This document shows, piece after piece, positions 23,452-27,567 of a stretch of DNA of 27,567 nt. This stretch comes from CAYVTV01 sp964563105 (GTDB lineage Bacteria > Bacteroidota > Bacteroidia > Bacteroidales > GCA-2748055). The notes under the pieces are model-generated. The model was given only the letters and a program-made list of their open reading frames with translations. It searched no databases and was not told the origin of the DNA. A program made the position numbers and the translations under genes. Numbering within the stretch: position 1 is the stretch's first letter; each line of letters starts with the position of its first letter. The DNA is taken from contig CAZLXM010000048.1 in the NCBI GenBank assembly GCA_964563105.1, positions 1-27,567 on the forward strand. The letters run 5' to 3'.

Positions 23452-26400
23452 ATGAACAATGATAAAATTAAACCTAATTATATCTTTGAAGTAAGCTGGG
23501 AAGTTTGTAATAAAGTTGGTGGTATACATACGGTGATTTCTACCAAAGCATTAACTATTCACAGGGAATATGGAGATAAATATATACTGATAGGTCCTGA
23601 TGTTTGGAGGGATAGTGGTGAACATCCTGAGTTTTTGGAGGATTTGTCATTGTTATCCGGATGGAGGCAAAAAGCAGCCCAGGAAGGCTTGCGTGTTAAG
23701 ATCGGGAGATGGAAGATCAATGCCAGGCCTCTTGCTATACTGATTGATTTCACTACTCTTTTCCCAAAGAAAGATGAAATTTTCTCCCGCTTTTGGGAAA
23801 CATATAAACTTGACTCGATCAGCGGGCAATGGGATTATGTTGAACCAAGTCTTTTTGGATATGCTTCGGGGATGGTCATTGAAAGTTATATTAAATATCA
23901 TCTGGCTTCTCATGATAAAGTAATTGCGCAGTTCCATGAATGGATGACAGGAGCTGGTCTATTATATCTTAAAAAAAATCTGCCACAGGCAGGAACTGTT
24001 TTCACAACTCATGCAACTGTTGTTGGAAGGGCAATTGCAGCAAATCAACTTCCTTTATACAGTAAATTTAACGAATATAATGCTGAAGCTAAGGCATCGG
24101 AATTTCATATTGTTTCAAAACAATCAATGGAGAAAATATCAGCATTAAATGCTGATGCTTTTACTACTGTTAGTGAATTAACAGCCAGGGAATGTAAGCA
24201 GTTTCTTGGCAGGGAAGTTGACACTGTTACCCCAAATGGATTTGAGGATAGTTTTGTGCCTTCAAATGATAATTTTGATAATCAACGAAAACTTGCCAGA
24301 GATAAACTTATTAAAGTTGCATCCTCTCTTCTTGGTGAAAAACTTGATGAAAATAGTTTTCTAATTTCAATTAGCGGAAGATATGAATTCAAGAATAAAG
24401 GGATAGATCTTTTTATTGATGCTTTGGGGAAATTATGTAGAAATGGCGGAAGCTTTAATAGGCCGCTTATTGCATTTGTTTTAATTCCCGCCCATCATTA
24501 CGGGCCAAGAAAGGACCTTTCTGAAAAAATAAGTGGAGAAGATTTTCAGCTTAGCGGAAATAAATATCTGACCCACAATCTTCATTATCCTGAACATGAT
24601 ATGATCCTTAACCGGATCACTGCAAATAAGATTAATAATTCTACCGAAGAGAATATTCGTGTTATTTTTGTTCCATCATATCTGAATGGGAATGACGGGA
24701 TATTTAATATGCCTTACTTCGATCTTCTAATTGGATTTGATTTAACTGTTTATCCTTCTTATTATGAACCCTGGGGTTATACCCCAATGGAAAGCCTTGC
24801 TTTCAGGATACCTTCGGTTACTACTACCCTTACTGGTTTTGGTTTATGGGTAAAGGATGAATTTTCTGATCCTGATCATGGTATTTTTGTAATTGAAAGA
24901 GGAGATTTTAATGATGCAGAAGTAGTTGATAAAATTGCAGAAGCAGTCAAATCTGTTGAAGCATTGGATGAAAAAGAAATAAGTTTTGCCAGGGATACAG
25001 CTTTTAAGATTTCGAGGATTGCACTCTGGTCAAATTTGATAGTATATTATAAAAAAGCCTATCAGACAGCTTTGAGCAAAGTGATGGAGCGTGTTGATCG
25101 TTTTGTTGAAACAGAAAGAGTTGAGCAGCTACCTCCTCTTGAAACTATTATAGGAACAGTTCCGGAGTGGAATAAACTCGTTATTCAGCAAAATTTACCA
25201 AAAAAATTAAAGCCTCTTGAAGAATTAAGCAAGAACCTTTGGTGGTCATGGAACCAGGATGCTTTTGATCTTTTTGAATCTGTTGATCCTCAATTATGGA
25301 AACAATGTGAGTTCAATCCAATATGTCTGATTGACAGGATTTCATACAAGAAAATGGCAAAATTGGAAAGAGATACTAAATTTTATGAAAAACTTTTAAA
25401 AGTATATTCAAATTTCAAAGAATATCTGGCAGAGCCCTGGAAAAAAGGGCCACAGGTTGCCTATTTCAGCATGGAGTTTGGTTTACATGATTCATTGAAA
25501 ATATATTCAGGAGGCCTGGGACTTCTGGCCGGTGATTATCTCAAAGAAGCCAGTGATTATAATTATCAAATAATTGGAGTAGGGCTGTTTTACAAATATG
25601 GCTATTTTAAACAGGTTCTATCTGCTTTTGGCGAACAACTTAATGTGTATGAACCACAGCATTTATCAAATATTCCTATAACCCGTGTAAACGATAAAGA
25701 TGGTAACTGGTTAACTATTCAGATAGCTTTTCCCGGCAGGGATATTTATGCCAGATTATGGGAGGTGAATGTAGGGAGAGTTAAACTCTATCTTCTGGAT
25801 ACAGATTTTGAAAATAATTCGGAAGCTGATAAAATTATTACCCATCAATTATATGGCGGGGATTTGGAAAACAGGTTTAAACAGGAATTGTTATTAGGGA
25901 TTGGCGGGATCAGAGCTTTAAGAGCTTTAGGTTTATCTCCTGATATTTATCATTGTAACGAAGGTCATGCAGCTTTTATCGGCCTTGAAAGATTAAGGGA
26001 ATATATTTACGATAGTAATCTTACCTATCCCGAGGCATTGGAAATTGTCAGGGCATCAACGTTATTTACAACGCATACTCCTGTTCCCGCTGGTCATGAC
26101 TATTTTGATGAAGACCTGATGAGGGCTTATATAGCTCATTATCCCAGCAGATTGAAAATCACCTGGAATCAATTAATGAATCTGGGAAAGATACATCCAA
26201 ATAATCCCGGAGAAAAATTTTCCATGAGCTGCCTGGCTGTGAACCTTTCTCAGGAGGTTAATGGTGTTAGTCGCCTGCATGGTAAAGTAAGCAGGAATAT
26301 TTTTGCATCTATGTGGAAGGGATATTTGCCTGAAGAAGTTCCAATAGGTCATGTTACAAATGGAGTACATGTTCCAACCTGGGTATCTAAAAACTGGCTG

Positions 26401-27567
26401 GAATTATATCAGCGGGAGTTAGACCCTGATTTCCTTAATAAACAGGAAAACAGAGATATGTGGATGAAAATAAATGAGGTTGATAAAGCGGAAATATGGA
26501 AGATCAAAAATCGGGAAAGAAAAGATCTTATTGACTTTTTAAAAAATCGTATTTCCGAAAAGGCTGCAATAAGTCATGAAAATCCAAAAATTGTCCGGGA
26601 GATTCAGGAAAGATTAGACCCAAATGCTCTTACTATTGTATTTGCCCGAAGATTTGCCACTTATAAAAGGGCTCATTTATTGTTCAAGGATTTAGAGAGA
26701 TTAGAAGCAATAGTGAACAATACTTTTATGCCGGTTCAGATATTTTTTGCCGGTAAAGCTCATCCAAGGGACAAAGCAGGCCAGGATCTGATAAAAATGA
26801 TAGTAGAATTATCCAGAAAGAGAGAATTCCTTGGTAAAATTGTTTTCCTGGAAAATTATGAAATTAGTCTTTCTAAAAAGTTACTCCATGGTGCCGATAT
26901 CTGGTTAAATACACCAACACGTCCGCTCGAAGCTTCAGGGACCAGTGGTGAAAAGGCAATTATGAATGGCCTGATACACTTTAGCGTTCTGGATGGCTGG
27001 TGGGCTGAGGGATATGTTCCGGGGGCCGGTTATGCTTTACAGGAAGAAAAAACTTATGACGATCAGAATTTTCAAGACCTTTTGGATGCTGAAAATATTT
27101 ATAATTTACTGGAAAATGAGATAATACCTTTATTTTATAAAAGAGATGCAAGAGGGGTACCTATAGGCTGGGTGGAGAAGATTCAAAAATCTATTTCCTC
27201 TATTTGCCCGGAATTTACCATGAACCGTATGTTGAGGGATTATATCTCCAAATATTATGAACCATTATATAGCAGAACTTTCAGGATGAAACAAAATGAA
27301 TTTGAGATGGCTTCTGTAATTGCATCCTGGAAAAAAAAGGTCCTTAATGCCTGGAATAATATTGAAGTTGTATCTCTTGATTTACCGGATAACACCAAGC
27401 CTTTAGCTTTAGGTACAACTTATATGGCCGAAATTGCACTGGACCTTAAAACTCTTAATCCTGAAGAGGTTGGTGTAGAGATAGTATTAGGTGACAAGGA
27501 TGAGGATGACAAAGATATGTCTATTGTTTACAGGCAGGAATTCAAGTTGACAAAAACAGAAGGTTCA
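23452..27567 (+). CDS. Glycogen synthase (GT3)-alpha-glucan phosphorylase (GT35) fusion, C-terminus beyond window
   Basis: An open frame of 1372 codons from the ATG at 23452 to the window edge, with no stop in the parts translated. Residues 1 to about 550 match the eukaryote-type GT3 glycogen synthase: FEVSWEVCNKVGGIHTV near the start, HEWMTGAG, FTTHATVVGR, SGRYEFKNKGIDLF, and SYYEPWGYTPME with E439 and E447 as the E-x7-E pair. From about 564 on it is a GT35 phosphorylase of the short alpha-glucan type: LSKNLWWSWN, YFSMEFGLH, IYSGGLGLLAGD, CNEGHAAF, and GTSGEKA with K1168 as the expected pyridoxal-phosphate lysine. One polypeptide would thus elongate glucan and release glucose 1-phosphate. 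Only about 30-60 residues probably lie outside the window. UDP-glucose as donor is inferred from GT3 relatives. Confidence 0.93.
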   Translation, partial: MNNDKIKPNYIFEVSWEVCNKVGGIHTVISTKALTIHREYGDKYILIGPDVWRDSGEHPEFLEDLSLLSGWRQKAAQEGLRVKIGRWKINARPLAILIDFTTLFPKKDEIFSRFWETYKLDSISGQWDYVEPSLFGYASGMVIESYIKYHLASHDKVIAQFHEWMTGAGLLYLKKNLPQAGTVFTTHATVVGRAIAANQLPLYSKFNEYNAEAKASEFHIVSKQSMEKISALNADAFTTVSELTARECKQFLGREVDTVTPNGFEDSFVPSNDNFDNQRKLARDKLIKVASSLLGEKLDENSFLISISGRYEFKNKGIDLFIDALGKLCRNGGSFNRPLIAFVLIPAHHYGPRKDLSEKISGEDFQLSGNKYLTHNLHYPEHDMILNRITANKINNSTEENIRVIFVPSYLNGNDGIFNMPYFDLLIGFDLTVYPSYYEPWGYTPMESLAFRIPSVTTTLTGFGLWVKDEFSDPDHGIFVIERGDFNDAEVVDKIAEAVKSVEALDEKEISFARDTAFKISRIALWSNLIVYYKKAYQTALSKVMERVDRFVETERVEQLPPLETIIGTVPEWNKLVIQQNLPKKLKPLEELSKNLWWSWNQDAFDLFESVDPQLWKQCEFNPICLIDRISYKKMAKLERDTKFYEKLLKVYSNFKEYLAEPWKKGPQVAYFSMEFGLHDSLKIYSGGLGLLAGDYLKEASDYNYQIIGVGLFYKYGYFKQVLSAFGEQLNVYEPQHLSNIPITRVNDKDGNWLTIQIAFPGRDIYARLWEVNVGRVKLYLLDTDFENNSEADKIITHQLYGGDLENRFKQELLLGIGGIRALRALGLSPDIYHCNEGHAAFIGLERLREYIYDSNLTYPEALEIVRASTLFTTHTPVPAGHDYFDEDLMRAYIAHYPSRLKITWNQLMNLGKIHPNNPGEKFSMSCLAVNLSQEVNGVSRLHGKVSRNIFASMWKGYLPEEVPIGHVTNGVHVPTWVSKNWLELYQRELDPDFLNKQENRDMWMKINEVDKAEIWKIKNRERKDLIDFLKNRISEKAAISHENPKIVREIQERLDPNALTIVFARRFATYKRAHLLFKDLERLEAIVNNTFMPVQIFFAGKAHPRDKAGQDLIKMIVELSRKREFLGKIVFLENYEISLSKKLLHGADIWLNTPTRPLEASGTSGEKAIMNGLIHFSVLDGWWAEGYVPGAGYALQEEKTYDDQNFQDLLDAENIYNLLENEIIPLFYKRDARGVPIGWVEKIQKSISSICPEFTMNRMLRDYISKYYEPLYSRTFRMKQNEFEMASVIASWKKKVLNAWNNIEVVSLDLPDNTKPLALGTTYMAEIALDLKTLNPEEVGVEIVLGDKDEDDKDMSIVYRQEFKLTKTEGS

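Noticed and set aside
23559..23937. Minus-strand reading frames in the synthase-phosphorylase region
   Set aside because: The plus frame here encodes conserved GT3 motifs; the opposite frames show no recognisable domain.
1..27567. CRISPR array or prophage
   Set aside because: No regularly spaced direct repeats, integrase, phage structural genes or attachment sites were found; the genes are housekeeping or carbohydrate metabolism genes.

Overview
This window looks like chromosomal DNA of a Bacteroidota bacterium, probably Bacteroidia-like. Evidence: AT-rich sequence (intergenic DNA is mostly A/T); almost no Shine-Dalgarno sequences before start codons; several matches to the Bacteroidota promoter pattern (TTTG, about 19 nt, TAnnTTTG); lipoproteins with DUF4369-like domains; a possible Bacteroidota surface-export signal after a lipobox; and an alpha-glucan gene cluster typical of the phylum. 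LpxH implies a lipid A outer membrane. I see no mobile elements, tRNA or rRNA genes, or CRISPR.

Layout. Positions 134-1815: a GT4 glycosyltransferase overlapping a threonylcarbamoyl-AMP synthase. 2088-3650: an acyl-CoA thioesterase converging on rpsP-rimM, whose promoter is the clearest in the window. 3932-9132: dnaE (with a fused N-terminal proofreading exonuclease), trxA and a LOG-family gene. 9279-11815: ribD and prmC diverge from a 36-bp promoter region, followed by recX. 11871-15232: prfB with the classical programmed +1 frameshift, an ArsC-like reductase, a CAP-like lipoprotein and fumC. 15229-17958 (minus strand): lpxH preceded by two tandem DUF4369-type lipoproteins, one carrying a thioredoxin fold in which both catalytic cysteines are serine.

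18436 to the window end: an alpha-glucan (glycogen) cluster consisting of a debranching enzyme, a GT4 starch-synthase-like transferase, a GH57 enzyme with a basic C-terminal tail, and a very large open frame that runs off the window. The last gene fuses a eukaryote-type GT3 glycogen synthase to a GT35 alpha-glucan phosphorylase. The four genes could extend, branch or rearrange, debranch and phosphorolyse an alpha-1,4-glucan. No GlgC, classical GT5 GlgA or GH13 GlgB is in view.

The least explained signals are non-coding. One is a set of three consecutive hairpins, the last strikingly GC-rich, just before the synthase-phosphorylase gene. The other is a pair of interlocked inverted repeats between the convergent LOG and ribD genes. 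The most interesting proteins are the GT3-GT35 fusion and the cysteine-less thioredoxin lipoprotein.
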